From the NCBI GenBank assembly GCA_038380435.1, contig JAWZYU010000007.1, forward strand, positions 26,453,001 through 26,517,000: DNA of 64,000 bases. The letters are read 5' to 3'. Numbering within the stretch: the stretch's first letter is position 1; each line of letters begins with the position of its first letter. A program made the position numbers and the translations under genes. The notes beneath the pieces are model-generated. The model was not told where the DNA came from and did no database searches. It saw only the letters and a list, made by a program, of their open reading frames with translations. The stretch is from Ryuthela nishihirai. Its lineage: Eukaryota; Arthropoda; Arachnida; Araneae; Heptathelidae. Of this stretch, positions 24,790 through 36,467 are shown one piece after another.

Positions 24790-26630
24790 CACACAATTCT
24801 GTTTTCACACGGTAGATAGGTTCCCGAAAAAACCGCGTAAAAAAATACAGTGCACATCAAAAAATAGAAAATTGATTCCAGACGTGAAAACTCAGTACAA
24901 ATAATAAGTTGTTTTCAAACAAATCATATCAAAATCTTTAATTAAATCTTTTTTTGATTGGAATGTTCGTCTTAGGTAGTAAGTTTTAAATGTGGCAATT
25001 ATACCCTGGTCTATTGGTTGAATTAAGGATGTTTTATTACGCGACAGAAAACAAAATTGCCCATTTGGGTGTTCCAAAACAGGATGGCCAGGCGCATTGT
25101 CTTAATCAATAGAACTTTAAATTCGATATTTTTTTCCCTTCAAATAGCGTTTAACTTCTGGAACAAAACATTTATGAAACCATTCATTAAAAATTTCTTT
25201 TGTAGTCCAAGCTTTTTTGTTTGCCATCCAATACACTGGCAATTTATTCAAATTTACACCTTTCATTGCCCGTGGTCTTAGGGATCGATTGATGAGCAGC
25301 GGTTTTAGCATACGATCTCCTGAAGCGTTGCTGCAAAATAGAACGGTCACACGATCCTCAGCTGCTCTAAAGCCACCAACAGTTTTTTGTGATTTTGCTT
25401 CGTAGGTTCTACTCGGCATTTTTTTCCAAAAAAGACCAGTTTCATCTGCATTCCAAACTTGATCAGGAGTGTATCCACCATCTTCAATGATTTGGGCCAA
25501 GTTTGGACAAAATTCTTTAGCAGCCGTCTCATCTGCAGATGCAACTTTGCCTTTTATCTTTACATTATGAAACGCGTGTCTTTGAAGAAATCCTGCAAGC
25601 CAACCTGTACTTACAGAAAATTCTTAATTTTTGTTTAACTGAGCTGATGTGGTTGGTTCCATTTCTTGTATATGCTTATATATTCGTAATGCCACCTGTT
25701 TGATGGTATATCCGTCTAGAGGTATTCTTTTTTGCGAGTTATCTTCTATCCACATTACTAGTGCCTTTTCCATCTTCACTTTTACAATATCTCTCGTGTA
25801 CAATGATGACTTTGCGCTCAATTTTATTCCAGAAAGAACGGATTTTCCACTAGCATCTTCATTTTTCTTGATGGTTCTTAAGGTAGCTTCGTTCAAACCA
25901 AAATATTTACCTTGGATGTTGAACCTTCTCCAGTTGCAAGACGCTAAAATTTGGATCTTAGTATCCGAAGAGATAGCTTTCCTTTTCTGCTTTTGTATAG
26001 TTGAATTATCCGACATCGTGGTAAGTTAACAAAAAACATTTGAATTGTAGTTAATAAATCAGAAGACGAAAAATTGTAAATTAGCTGTCAGCAAAATTTA
26101 ATAAATTTATATTACGCACACAAAACTTCAAAAAACAAAACAATTTTTTTCGATTTCTTTTATTAAACATCTTAACACTTCTAACTTTAAATACGAAATG
26201 AGAGACCAAGACTAACGGATGTATTGAAGATAAAATTGAGGGGAATTCCCGGACCTCAATATTGTCACTTTATTCCGAATGAAGTAGGTTTTGTACAATT
26301 TTTCCATAAAATAGAGAATAAAACAGAGAAAACTTGTTGTGTAGTTTTCATTTTAGAGATTTTAATACACAAAATGTGTATCTATAGTACATTTTCAAAG
26401 TTAAAACTATTTCGAAAAATGTGACCATAAAAAACGGCATCTTTGTTATAAATCTAAATTCTAGGAATTTTTCCTTGAATAGAAATATTTTTTCAGAATT
26501 AAATTTAAATGGAGATTTTTAAAAAGGTGCCGTTTGAACTGTGTTAGGTCAAAATAAATCGTGTAAAAAGAGAATTGGAATTTTTTCTAAACTGTGTTAA
26601 ATTAAAATCGTGTAAAAACAGAATTGGGTG
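24790..26630 (-). mobile_element. Tigger/pogo-type DNA transposon with TIRs and TA duplication
   Basis: The left end CACACAATTCTGTTTTCACA (24790) matches the reverse complement of the right end, CACCCAATTCTGTTTTTACA, ending at 26630. Both ends are flanked by TA (24788-24789 and 26631-26632), as expected for the Tc1/mariner-pogo superfamily. Element length is 1841 bp. The right terminus is partly duplicated inside the element (26541-26580, ATCGTGTAAAAAGAGAATTGG). It holds one transposase remnant on the minus strand. Confidence 0.9.
24892..26016 (-). pseudogene. Tigger-type transposase, inactivated by in-frame stops
   Basis: A DDE transposase that would cut and paste the element at its TIRs. 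The ATG is at 26016. Residues ~10-55 are a CENP-B-type helix-turn-helix (DTKIQILASCNWRRFNIQGK). A second DNA-binding helix region follows (MEKALVMWIEDNSQKRIPL), then the C-terminal half of the CENP-B domain (FSVSTGWLAGFLQRHAF). The catalytic acidic residues are visible in WNADETGLFWKKMPSRT, DNAPGHP and SLIQPIDQGI. The same frame holds from 26016 to 24892 and is broken only by three TAA codons: at 25624-25626, at 25117-25119, and one just before DNAPGHP. After PIDQGI the protein stops early (TTYYLY, TGA), so the C-terminal region is missing relative to full Tigger transposases. Confidence 0.9.
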
Positions 26631-26632
26631 TA

Positions 26633-27225
26633 TTTCTATCTAAGAATGCGCGTATTTTCGGTTGTAATTTCTGTCCCTTTTCCGTCGCTATTTTTATGAA
26701 ATTTTCCGTATTGCAGTAAATGCAATCCTTTTTCAATCATGAGCCTCCATTCAGCCTAATATGCTAAGCCACATTTTTTTAAGGAGGCGCACTTATGATT
26801 TAAATCAAGTACAGTTCTAGTATTTTTCTACGAAATAATATATTTTTTTTTAGAATGTCTCTTCCAATTTTAAGCTTCTTAATTTTTACTAATATGTTGA
26901 TTTTTAGGAGTGTGTATCACTAATCTGTATTTAATTGTTACTTCATGATTTTTGATTATGGTTTATGAATCTGTTCCACTTTTATGGAAGTTTAAAGGAC
27001 ATTCAAACAGTTTTTTCTCTGTAAGCATTTTATCACTTCTATTAGATTTCGAGTAGCTTGAATTTAATTGTTTGAAGCAGGTAAAAATTCTGTATTAAAT
27101 TTGTCCACCAATTTTAATTATTAAATTATAACTGTCACATTACAATTGACAACAATTTGTAGAATAGTTTCCTAAATTTACGTTTATATAATTCATGCAT
27201 TATTGCCATAAACAACAGAGCATAA
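26633..27225. other. AT-rich spacer, nothing recognised
   Basis: Between the Tigger element and the next fossil ORF. No repeat ends, tRNA-like heads or protein signatures are visible. Confidence 0.6.
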
Positions 27226-29163
27226 TTACACTGGGAAACAAATTTTCGTAAAAGTCATGCCTCTGAGATTAAAGGAGCCATTTCTCAAAGATTTCAAAGT
27301 GCTGAACACGAATATGACAATGGAAATGCAAAATTGACTACGATTTCTGAGAAATCCGCAATAGTTTCTTATATAATAGAGTAATACGTACATATGACAT
27401 GTATCGGTAAAGTTCCGCTTCTTCCGACGTCGCTTTGCCCGTCGCTTGTACAGCTGCTCAGAATCATCTCTGGCGATTGTCCAATAGTAGTCAGCCAACA
27501 TTGAAGTGTACCAGATTCCCTGGTATCGTTTCCCCATCGTTGCAATGTCCTGGTGAAAACGTCCACAGTGTTCATCACTAACCATGCCGTAGTTGTCGGG
27601 GAAGAAATCTAAATGGGAATGGAGAAAGTGGATCTTTAAGGACATATTGCAGCCAAGTTTGTGATACAGAGACAACATGTCCTTAACCAATTTCTTGTAG
27701 TTGTCTGCCCTGACATTCCCGAGGAATTTAGTTCACACCAGACGAAACGCGTCCCAAGCCTTTTTCTCGTCACCCTGAAGCAGGTTGTCGAACATCTGGT
27801 CTCTGAACAGCTCGCGGATCTGAGGACCCACAAAAATTCCCTCCTTAATTTTCGCTTCGCTGAGTTGAGGGAATTTGTCAGCCAAGTACTTGTAAGCTGA
27901 TGCAGTCTGGTCCATGGCTTTTACGAAGATTTTCATCACACCGAGTTTGATGTGTAAGGACGGTAGCAGGATTTTGTACGTTTCTGCCAGTGCTGGGTGT
28001 TCCCAAACTTCTCTTCGACTTTCAGAGATTTCCTCTGAGGCTAGTTTCTCTTCATGTAGTGCAAAGTCTTTGCTCGGCTGTCCCATTCACATAAGACACA
28101 GCAGTACTTCGTATATCCCAGCTGCAGACCCATCAACAGAGCCACTACCTTCAAGTCACAACAGAGATGCCAACATACTTTCTGTATTGACGACAGTTCC
28201 ACAACAGCTGTTTTAGGTTGTCGTAGGTTTCTTTTATGTAGACAGCATGTCCAACCGGAATGGATGGAATTCGATTTAGATTCTGCAGCAACCCGCCTTT
28301 AGACTCAATTTCGAGGAATCTATGAATAGTTGCCATTCTTGAGGGACACGTTTGATTCCGAGGGCATTCTTCAGGCTATCTACATCGGAGCACAACACAA
28401 GGTCATCTTCTTTTCTGAAGTAAAGCGCACAATGCTCATGGCGTGTTCGAAAGGACGACATTTTCCTTGAGAAGATTCCATTAAGTCTTGATACAAGTAA
28501 CTCTGCTTTGGACTTGGACAGCTCCAGATTGCTAACGAAATCGTTTATTTCTTCGGTGAGAATGTGTGATGCAGATGATGCACCGTGGCAGAAGTATGGA
28601 TCATCATTAGACACCGAAGGCTACGGAGAACCCGACGTCGATTCACCTCCCTCCTCATCGTATGAATCGATGGAAAATTCTTTTGGAGGTTCGGGAATGG
28701 GAAGGCATTCGCCGTACAGAACTGGTAGGAGAGCAGATTGTATATTCAGGTACGCTATTGTCCATTTCTTTTTCCTTGTGATGTCTCCAAAAACAAGTGA
28801 AACCATGCAGAAGTAGTAGTCATTTGCGTGATTGCTTGGTTCTCTCGAAACCATAGGAACAGCAAACGGCATCGCCACTTTTTCGTCTTTCAGCCACTTC
28901 AGATTTCTTGCACACATACTGCAGCATACGTGTGTGGCCCAGACCTTGTCCTGGTCCCTGATCTTGGATCCCAAACAAAAATACGTCGCCTTCACTATTG
29001 GATTGATGGCCCTTTTCTGGCTTGCAAACGTCACTTCCCTGCAGATATAGCAAAATGTATATAAACTATTAACACAGTTACGAGGCATCACTACTGCTGA
29101 ATTAAAACTGCAAGGATCACTTGTGCTATACTTATGACTCAGGGGTAAAAGGGAATCGCTCAA
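27226..29163 (-). pseudogene. Decayed member of a multicopy ORF family of unknown function
   Basis: Successive minus-strand frames read as one colinear protein. N-terminal part: FCYICREVTF, VWATHVCCSMCARNLKWLKD, MPFAVPMVSREPSNHANDYY, FGDITRKKKWT. Middle: ILTEEINDFVSNLELSKSKA, RHEHCALYF, WQLFIDSSKLSLKA, then GLQLGYTKYCCVLCEWDSR. C-terminal part: LPSLHIKLGVMKIFVKAMDQ, EAKIKEGIFVGPQIRELF, NMSLKIHFLHSHLDFFPDNY, VSDEHCGRFHQDIATMGKRY. Damage: an in-frame TAG after STSGSP, frameshifts near 28285 and 28170 and again before MGQPSKDF, and a TGA after DAFRLV (27733). The N-terminal C..C, C..C pairs could bind zinc. From memory, such proteins recur as uncharacterised multicopy predictions in arthropod and cnidarian genomes; a transposon origin is likely but unproven. 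A second fossil lies at 56093-56332. Confidence 0.75.
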
Positions 29164-29734
29164 AACACTTGCTCACCCAGCAAGGTCTCGCTTACAACTA
29201 ACGACTGCATTACCTTTTATCCGCGATCGTAAACCGCGATGTCATGACTCAACTACATTACATCAGACAATGATGCAATACCTCCGGGGGTTGTGTGCAT
29301 GACAAGCTGATGCAATACAACGCAATATGCTGCAATCTGGAGTTTAAAATACAGCGTTGCGAAATAGTTACCTATGTACTCAATGCGGACTGAGTCGTTT
29401 ATACATGACCATCTCTGTCTCTCTTAAACAAGAGCCAATTGACAATTTTACTGTCATTTTCGTGTTCAACACTTCGAAATTAGTAAAGATTGGCTATTTT
29501 CATTTCAAAGCCTTTTTGTGTGTTACCCATGTTATTATACTTCAAAGATATCTTAATTGATGAGATTCAACCCTTGCGTCATTAAAAGGAAAGAGAACTA
29601 AGCAAAATGGCCGCCAGTAGCCTACATTAAACATGCAGAAAAATTTTATGGTCTTGAGATAAATTCGTAAAAAACGTGTTTACGTAAAAGAAATATGAAA
29701 AACTAACGGGTTAAAAATATAAAACGCCATTATA

Positions 29735-30052
29735 CAGATATAAAACCTTTTTTGACAAAATATTTTTCTCTTTCCCACTGGCCGGTATTAAGAGCCAAAA
29801 TTTAAGAAAAAATCAAATCACCCTTTTTTGAAATTGTGATTTAGTAGCCCTGATATGATATGTTTAATATCAGGGCTACTAAATCACAATTTCAAAAAAG
29901 GGTGATTTGATTTTTTCTTATATATGTTTAATATCAGGGCTACTAAATCACAATTTCAAAAAAGGGTGATTTGATTTTTTCTTAAACTTTGGCTCTTAAT
30001 ACCGGCCAGTGGGAAAGAGAAAAATATTTTGTCAAAAAAGGTTTTATATCTG
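29735..30052. mobile_element. Palindromic TA-flanked MITE with duplicated arm segment
   Basis: The ends CAGATATAAAACC and GGTTTTATATCTG are flanked by TA (TATA). The left arm is reverse-complemented almost perfectly on the right (CAAAATATTTTTCTC, CCACTGGCCGGTATTAAGAG, AATCACCCTTTTTTG). Inside the right arm, a ~60-bp piece beginning ATATGTTTAATATCAGGGCT is present twice in tandem. No coding capacity. Confidence 0.9.
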
Positions 30053-30773
30053 TATAGTCCACTTGAACGAGCATTTTTCTTTTTCTGCGTATTTCTGTGC
30101 GTATTTAATGATAGTAAATCATTTAAAACTTAATTAGGAGAATAACTTAAATTTTCAAATTTTTCATACGTTCCAATTGAAATTTCGAATTAATATTTAT
30201 CTACATCTGTGTCAGTGATTCCACATCTAGAATAAGAAATAATTAAATGTGATACAATATCTCAATGGTGTTACATTTTAGCTATTGCTAGTGCTACGTG
30301 ACTACTAATGTTATGTATTTTATACGTGATTTTTTTCACAAAAAGGTCATGGTTTAAATTTTATTCTTAATACATATATCTATATTTCATACGAAATTAG
30401 GCTGAATTTTTGTCTTATCTTTTTCTAAAGATATGTTGCATACATTTACGACTATGTATCAATATTTTGTCAAATTTAAGGATGTATTACTTTCTGTGCC
30501 ATTAAAGACTATTTTCTTTCAATTACTGTTCTACTGTTTCCTTCAATAAACAAATTTTATTGTCATTTTATTAATTCGGGATTGAAAAAAAACCCGAATT
30601 AAATCGATTAATCTATTAATGTTTGCAAATACGATATTATTGCTCTTTGGACCCAAATATACAACTTCCGAATAATAATAATAACAATTAAAATAAAATC
30701 AGTGAGTAAAAAAACGAAAATGCAAAATCAAAACGTTCCCTATTATTTTAAATTTAGTGCATATTTCATGTAT
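30053..30773. other. AT-rich stretch, nothing recognised
   Basis: No gene, element end or repeat array seen between the palindromic MITE and the next SINE-B. Confidence 0.6.
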
Positions 30774-30957
30774 GGTAAGCGCGCTTGGCTACTGATCTAA
30801 GGGACCTGGGTTCGAGCCCCGGTTAAGGCATGGCTGTCTGTGTCGTTTTTCTGCTGAGGGCCTGCCATCCTCTCAGATCTTCTACTATGGCATATAAACT
30901 GACAGGCTCCTGTCAGACCTCTGTGGCAAGCAGCTGCTTGAGGGGGTATTTATTTTT
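30774..30957 (+). mobile_element. SINE-B copy, slightly 5'-truncated
   Basis: Starts inside the tRNA-like head (GCGCGCTTGGCTACTGATCT) with an intact B box GGTTCGAGCCC and ends TGCTTGAGGGGGTATTTATT. The A box part of the head is missing. Confidence 0.87.
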
Positions 30958-31848
30958 ATTTTTTTTAAACAATTTTTGAAAACGCAATGCTATATAACAA
31001 TTTCTCATTAATTGAAAATGATTTTACACCTAATCTTCCCAAATGGAGACTGACAGGGTTAATGACGTTAAAGACAAAGAAGGTATGAGTCATAAAGAGG
31101 GGATAAAGACTATGCTCATGAAAGTGTGTTTCTCTGCATTACCGTTTGAAGCCTCAAGATAAAAAAGCAAAATTTGGCTCTCTTAAAATTTTTAATGCCT
31201 CCTTTCTTATACTTTAGTCAAAGCCGGTACTGTACAACCTGCAGCTCATGAACCGCATCTGCTCATTACAAATGAACTATCGGCTCATGAAACAAATAAT
31301 CAAAATACTGATTCTGACTCGTGTCTCCTAATTTCTTGACCAAACTTTTCTAGTTGCGTTGCTAAATGATTTTGCTAATTCATAGTACTCATTAAAAAAG
31401 GTGTTTTGTTTCTGTTCAAGATATTTTCTTGATTTCTAAAAAAGAAATTTTCGTAGAGAATTTAGTTGGAATATAATTAAAGTAGCGAAGTTTCCCTGTG
31501 GGTCTTTCAGAATATACTATTTTTTCCCCTTAGTGGCCTTTCACAAAGTTAGAATTGGATTGCTTGCTTTAGCTGGAAAAAAAATGACAATTTAAAAATC
31601 TTTTCCACACATTGAAAACTTCGCACCAAAATCTGTCGGTATTAATTTCCTTTGCAAAACACACTATTTCAAATTTATTAAAATAATTTAAAAAATAACT
31701 AACTTTTCTCTAAACATTCTACGCCACAATTGAAAAATTTTTATTTCAACTGATACCAGAGTACATGACTACTCCTTTCAAATAGTGTAAGCTAAAAATG
31801 TTATCAATAAAACTAGTCGTAGATCAGTTAACATTATCCATGATATAA

Positions 31849-32185
31849 TTAAATCCATTCTACAGGAAGGACTAACACTTCTACCGAAATTATTTAATGA
31901 ATGCTGGAACAAATGAGCCAGCCCGTATATTTGTAATATAACTCAGATCATTCCTATTGTAAAACTTATGAAAGCACCAAATTCACTTAGTTCCTACACG
32001 CTATTTCATTTATTTCTTTTCTTGGAAATATTTTTGAAAGAATAGTACTTTACAGACTTAATTGGATACTCCACATCCGGGCTCTCTTCTTCTTTGCACA
32101 CAGGCTTTAGGAGAGTAATGTCGTCTAAAGATAATTTACTTGAACTCATTGCTGAATCTCAAAATGCTCTTTGCACAAAACGTTA
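31849..32185 (+). pseudogene. Reverse-transcriptase fragment of a Jockey/I-like non-LTR element
   Basis: Two frames give colinear matches to the fingers region of LINE reverse transcriptases. IIKSILQEGLTLLPKLFNEC, an in-frame TGA, then QIIPIVKLMKAPNSLSSYT, and after a frameshift PISFISFLGNIFERIVLYRL. A third piece, TGFRRVMSSKDNLLELIAES, corresponds to the conserved Q-GFR-x-x-ST-DNL block. The YxDD catalytic box is not present. This is a short internal relic; the clade is judged from the block spacing and is tentative. Confidence 0.75.
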
Positions 32186-32756
32186 ATCTTCTGTTTTCTA
32201 AAAATTTAAACATTTAAAATTAGAAATAAGAGGTAATATGTGCAATTGCATTTGCCAATTTTCCGGAAGATCAGAAAGTTAAAGTAAAATTAAGAAACGT
32301 TTTTTCGGGGCTTATCCCCTGTTTCTACGGTATTACAATAGAGCAGCGTTCTTAGCCCTCTGTTCAACAACAAGTTTCAGGATTTCTGCCAGTAACCCAA
32401 ATAGCTAAGTCACCAGGAAAAATTAAAAATTTAATATTTTCGTTTCAGCGGCTAATGAAATGAAAATTTAGTATTTTTGCTCCAGCAGCTGAAACACATA
32501 TATTAAATTTTCATTTTTCCTGATGACTCAGCTATTTGGGTTACTAGCAGAGATCCCGTCATACTCGAAAAGAGCCATTAAATGGCAGTGAATCAAGTTC
32601 ATAAGCTTTGGATGAGTGGTGATTTACAGTTTCGCACGATAAAAACTAAGTGCATAATTATTTCCAGATTACGAATTAAGCACTTCTCATTAAGGCTGGA
32701 AATCAATAATGACCAGTGATTCTAGCCTACACCAGTGGTTTCCACTCTTTCTTGGT

Positions 32757-33137
32757 ACGAGGGTAGCTCAGATCGGTAGTGTGACAGGCTCGTAAACTGC
32801 AGTTCTCAGGTTCTAGTCCCATCTGAGTCAGCTTTAAGATTTATCTCTGCAAAATTCGCCCCCCTTGCTTTTGGTCAGTAGGGGACACCGATTGCCTTGG
32901 AAAGGAACCGTCCGTCGGATGGAACGTTAAGTCGTGACCCATGTGCGGGATAACCATACCCTGTGCATGTTAAAGAACACGTTGGATGGCCTTGACTAAA
33001 GGCTACCATCTGTCTCCAACAGCTGTCCAGTGGGCCCCTTCCCCCACTTTCTCTTAGCCCTAGGGGGTCCTTGTGACCTGGTAATTTAGCCCATTGTGGG
33101 AAAAAAGCGCCTCTCAGAAGTAAAAACAGCCCAACCT
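32757..33137 (+). mobile_element. SINE-A copy
   Basis: Full-length arrangement with head GGTAGCTCAGATCGGTAG and B-box-like GGTTCTAGTCCC, body GGGGACACCGATTGCCTTGG, tail AAGCGCCTCTCAGAAG and ACAGCCCAACC. It follows a short hAT-like terminus (CAGTGGTTTCCACTC, 32733). Confidence 0.87.
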
Positions 33138-33599
33138 TTTTACCCTGAACTCCTCCATTTACCAAAGAAAACTTCCCCTTCCTGAAAATTAAAAGACTCC
33201 CCCCCTGTATTACTAGTTGAAGAAATATTTTTGGTGTACAGGAATTTACGAAAACGCCCCTGTTAGAACCATTGTTTCAGACTATCATTCGAATCGGAAA
33301 CATCAAATTAATCTCGTTTACAAAAGCATTAATAGCAGAGATATCTACAAGCAGAACTTTGGGATCTATCTAAATTTAAAACTCTTCTTTAAAATTTTCA
33401 AATTCTTGCCAGATTTTTGGAGGAAATTTCTATAACAAACAAAATATAAAATCATCCTTTACAATATATTTCGGATTTTAGTGAAATAAAATGGAAGAAT
33501 TAAATAAACCTACAATATGGAGGATTGATACTTCAAAAAATATTAATGGCATTTTTTAAGTAAGAAGCATATCGTCCTGGTAGGTTTGGGTATGAATGA

Positions 33600-34690
33600 G
33601 AAGTGAAAAAAAAGACCGTGTTTTTATCTCATTTTCGAGATAAATGTTACTCAAGATAATGTATTCATTTTGTTGACTGTCGGTCTCTCTGTCCGTCTGT
33701 TATCGAACTTTTTTATTTTTAGAGATAAATTAAAATTTATTTTGATTTCGATAGGAATTGATGAAATATTACAATTCGCACTTTCCGAATCTCCCAAAAG
33801 CTAAAATTGCGCCCTCCAACGGTGGAAAAAATTTATTAACTTTCAATCGAATATTGCAAACGATGTATTTGCGTTAGAAATTTGAAATTTTGGTTGCGGA
33901 ACGTGTAGAACATGAAGTTTCCAATGGGAACAATGAGTTGAGCCCTTACTCGTAGGGGTGGAGAGAAAACACAGTTTTTTGTTTTAAGAAAAAATTGTTT
34001 GATTTTAAAGATAAATATTGCTTTTGGGTTAAATTAGGTACTGCTGAAATATTACAATTTCCACTTTTGAAATCTTCCAAAAGTTATAACTGAGCCCACT
34101 AACCGTGAAAATTTTCGAAAATTTGATAATTTCAAATAAATGATGCATTAATGTTCGAAATTTGAAAATTTTATGGTCGAATATTATTGTCAGGAAGATT
34201 CCATTGGCTAAAATGAGTTGGCCCCTTCCCCTCAGGGTGGGTGGGAAAAGCAACGGTTTTGTTTTAAGATATGATTGGAAAACTCTTTTTTAATTGCATT
34301 GGTACTAATGAGATATTATAAATCTCATTTTTTAAATCCTTAGGTACTTTCAATTAACCTCGTTTTATATTACTAAATATGGAAACGGCAAAATTTTAAC
34401 GAAAGTTGCAAATGATCTGTTAAAAAAAATACCCTCTCAAGCAGCTGCTTGCCACAGAGGTCTGACAGGAGCCTGTCAGTTTATATGCCATAGTAGAAGG
34501 TCTGAGAAGATGGCAGGCCTTCAGCAGAAAAACGACACAAACAGCCATGCCTTACCCGGGGCTCGAACCCAGGTCGGTGTTAAAGTGTCAAACGGTACTC
34601 CACTGACACCAATAACCTGCCCCCTTTTTTCAGAGGGGAATGAAAAAAAAGCAACTTTTTTTTTAAATGAAGGATGAAAGACAAATACTT
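33600..34690. repeat. Diverged ~275-bp tandem array, 3-4 units, split by SINE-B
   Basis: GAAATATTACAATT(C/T) plus CCACTTT-like words recur at 33762, 34045 and, more diverged, 34308. Each unit also carries a GGGAACAATGAGTTGAGCCC or AAAATGAGTTGGCCCC block and a GTTTTAAGA block. A SINE-B copy interrupts the last unit, which appears to resume after 34580 (CCTGCCCCCTTTTTTCAGAG). Confidence 0.7.
34428..34575 (-). mobile_element. SINE-B copy, 5'-truncated
   Basis: Minus strand: TACCCTCTCAAGCAGCTGCT at the 3' end, ending just past the B box complement GGCTCGAACCC. Inserted into the ~275-bp array. Confidence 0.85.
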
Positions 34691-35239
34691 TTTTTCTGTT
34701 TTATACGTACTAATAAAATGCATGTTTGCATTTTGCCCAACATCCATTAGTTCGAATTAAAACTTTTACGGAGCGAATAGAAACAGGTAAACGAAAAACT
34801 TCATTCACTTTGAAAACGAGATTACCATTTGCGCCAGAGGCGATAGGCATTCTCCTAGCTTTTTATGTGTACTGTGTTTGAACTGTTGATTTCTGTTTTA
34901 GAAGTTCTTGTTTTTTGGCGCAGAAAGGAAAGTAGAGTGGATTTCAAAGGTATTGGATCACAGAAAGTTTTACTCTTCTCAAGCTGGAACTTTTTAAAAG
35001 TTCGGAAAATTTTTGACTTGAATTCTATGTTTTCCTACATTGTTATTTATTTGTCTTAGTCTCAGCTTGGGAGAATAGGAAGCCCGAAATTGATGAAGAG
35101 AATTGAAAACTTTATTTCGTGGAATAAAAATCGAAAAATATAGTATAGCGGTAATCACCTTTGGACAAAGAGCAAATGGTTTCCATGGTTACCAGTGCTT
35201 GTTTAAAAGTAGCTCTACATAAACTTTAAATTAAATAGA

Positions 35240-35436
35240 ACCTCAAGCAGCTGCTTGCCACAGAGGTCTGACTAGAGCCCGTCAGTTTAATACGCCATAA
35301 CAGAAGGTCTGTGAGGATGGCAGGACCTCAACCATAAAACAGCCATGCCTTACCTCGGGTTCAAACCCAGCTCCGTTTGATCAGAAGCCAAGCATGCTAA
35401 CCACTCGGCCATTGGGACAAATGCTTTATAATTACG
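35240..35436 (-). mobile_element. SINE-B copy with full head
   Basis: Minus strand from CCTCAAGCAGCTGCTTGCCA to the head complement GCTAACCACTCGGCCATTGG. It retains both A- and B-box-like parts (GGGTTCAAACCC). Confidence 0.85.
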
Positions 35437-35830
35437 ATTTTTAAACAATGTGCCCTTAGTCCCTGTAGTTAGAGTCCTCAGGGAATAACAAAAGTTTGAT
35501 CATCACCCCCAAATCTTATCGATATCCATGTATAGTGATTACTTTGATAACAATCGAGGTTTTGAAAATGCTTGAGACCCAGTGTATGTTTTTGAGTATA
35601 AGAAAACAGTCCAATGATTTATTAATGACTAATAAATAATTGAAAAAATATACTACGATAAAAAATAAGCCTTTATTTTAGAAACGTATGTATTACTGAA
35701 TATTAAATAAACATTTACTTAAATGTAGTTTTTTTTTAATTCTTCAGTTATACGTTTCCCCTTTTATACAGTTATACGCCATTGTGGGAAGAAATTCTTT
35801 TTCATTACCCAGTAACTTCCTCTACATTTC

Positions 35831-36467
35831 GGGGCGGGGGTGGCTCAGTCGGTAGCGCGCCAGGCTCGTAATCTGTAGTTCCCAGGTTCGAGTCCCAGCT
35901 GGGTCAGCGTTGAGATTTATCTCCGCAAAACTCCCCACCCTGCCCACGGTAAGTAGGGGACACCGATGGGCTTGGATAGGCCGCCGTCCGTCGGATGGGA
36001 CGTTAAGCCGTGGCCCCGTGTGCGGGAGAGACATACCCTGTGCACGTTAAAGAACACGCTATATGGCCTTGACGGGAGACTACCATCTGTCTCCCAACAG
36101 CTGTTCCAGTGGGTAACCAACCTTCTCTGAGCCTTTGGGGGTCCATGTGACCTGGCCATTTTTTTTTTTATTTTTTTTTTTTAGAATATAATTTTTATTC
36201 ATAACAGTAAAGAATACAAATACATTTACAATTTGACCCGCAAAGCTAAATAGCTTATCTGCAGGAAAATGAATAAATTATATTAAACATAGATCATTCA
36301 GCCACAAAAATGGTGTACAGCAAATAAATCCACAAAACACAACACATAAAAAACAGCTAACTAGAAAATACCAAATAATTTTTTAATTCCATTTTAAGTC
36401 TTCTAAAAGAATCTATATGCCCATGGTGTGCAAAAAAGTGCCGCTCAGAGGTAAAACAACCCAACCC
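35831..36467 (+). mobile_element. SINE-A copy interrupted by a retroposed insert
   Basis: 5' part 35831-36162 reads GGCGGGGGTGGCTCAGTCGG ... GTGACCTGGCCATTT. The 3' part resumes at about 36418 with GCCCATGGTGTGCAAAAAAG and ends AACAACCCAACCC. The gap is filled by a poly-T-led insertion described next. Confidence 0.9.
36163..36417 (-). mobile_element. Poly-A-tailed retroposed 3' end (LINE-like)
   Basis: Read on the minus strand this ~255-bp insert ends ...GAATAAAAATTATATTC followed by a long A-run, so it has a polyadenylation signal and tail typical of target-primed retroposition. Its 5' side opens with a frame ending IDSFRRLKMELKNYLVFSS and a stop, which looks like the last residues of a LINE ORF2. 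It split a SINE-A between its CCATTT and GCCCATGG. The parent element is not identified. Confidence 0.65.

Noticed and set aside
24790..26630. Recent domesticated Tigger-derived gene
   Set aside because: Three in-frame stops and a truncated C-terminus, with TIRs and TA duplication still in place, indicate a dead transposon rather than a host gene.
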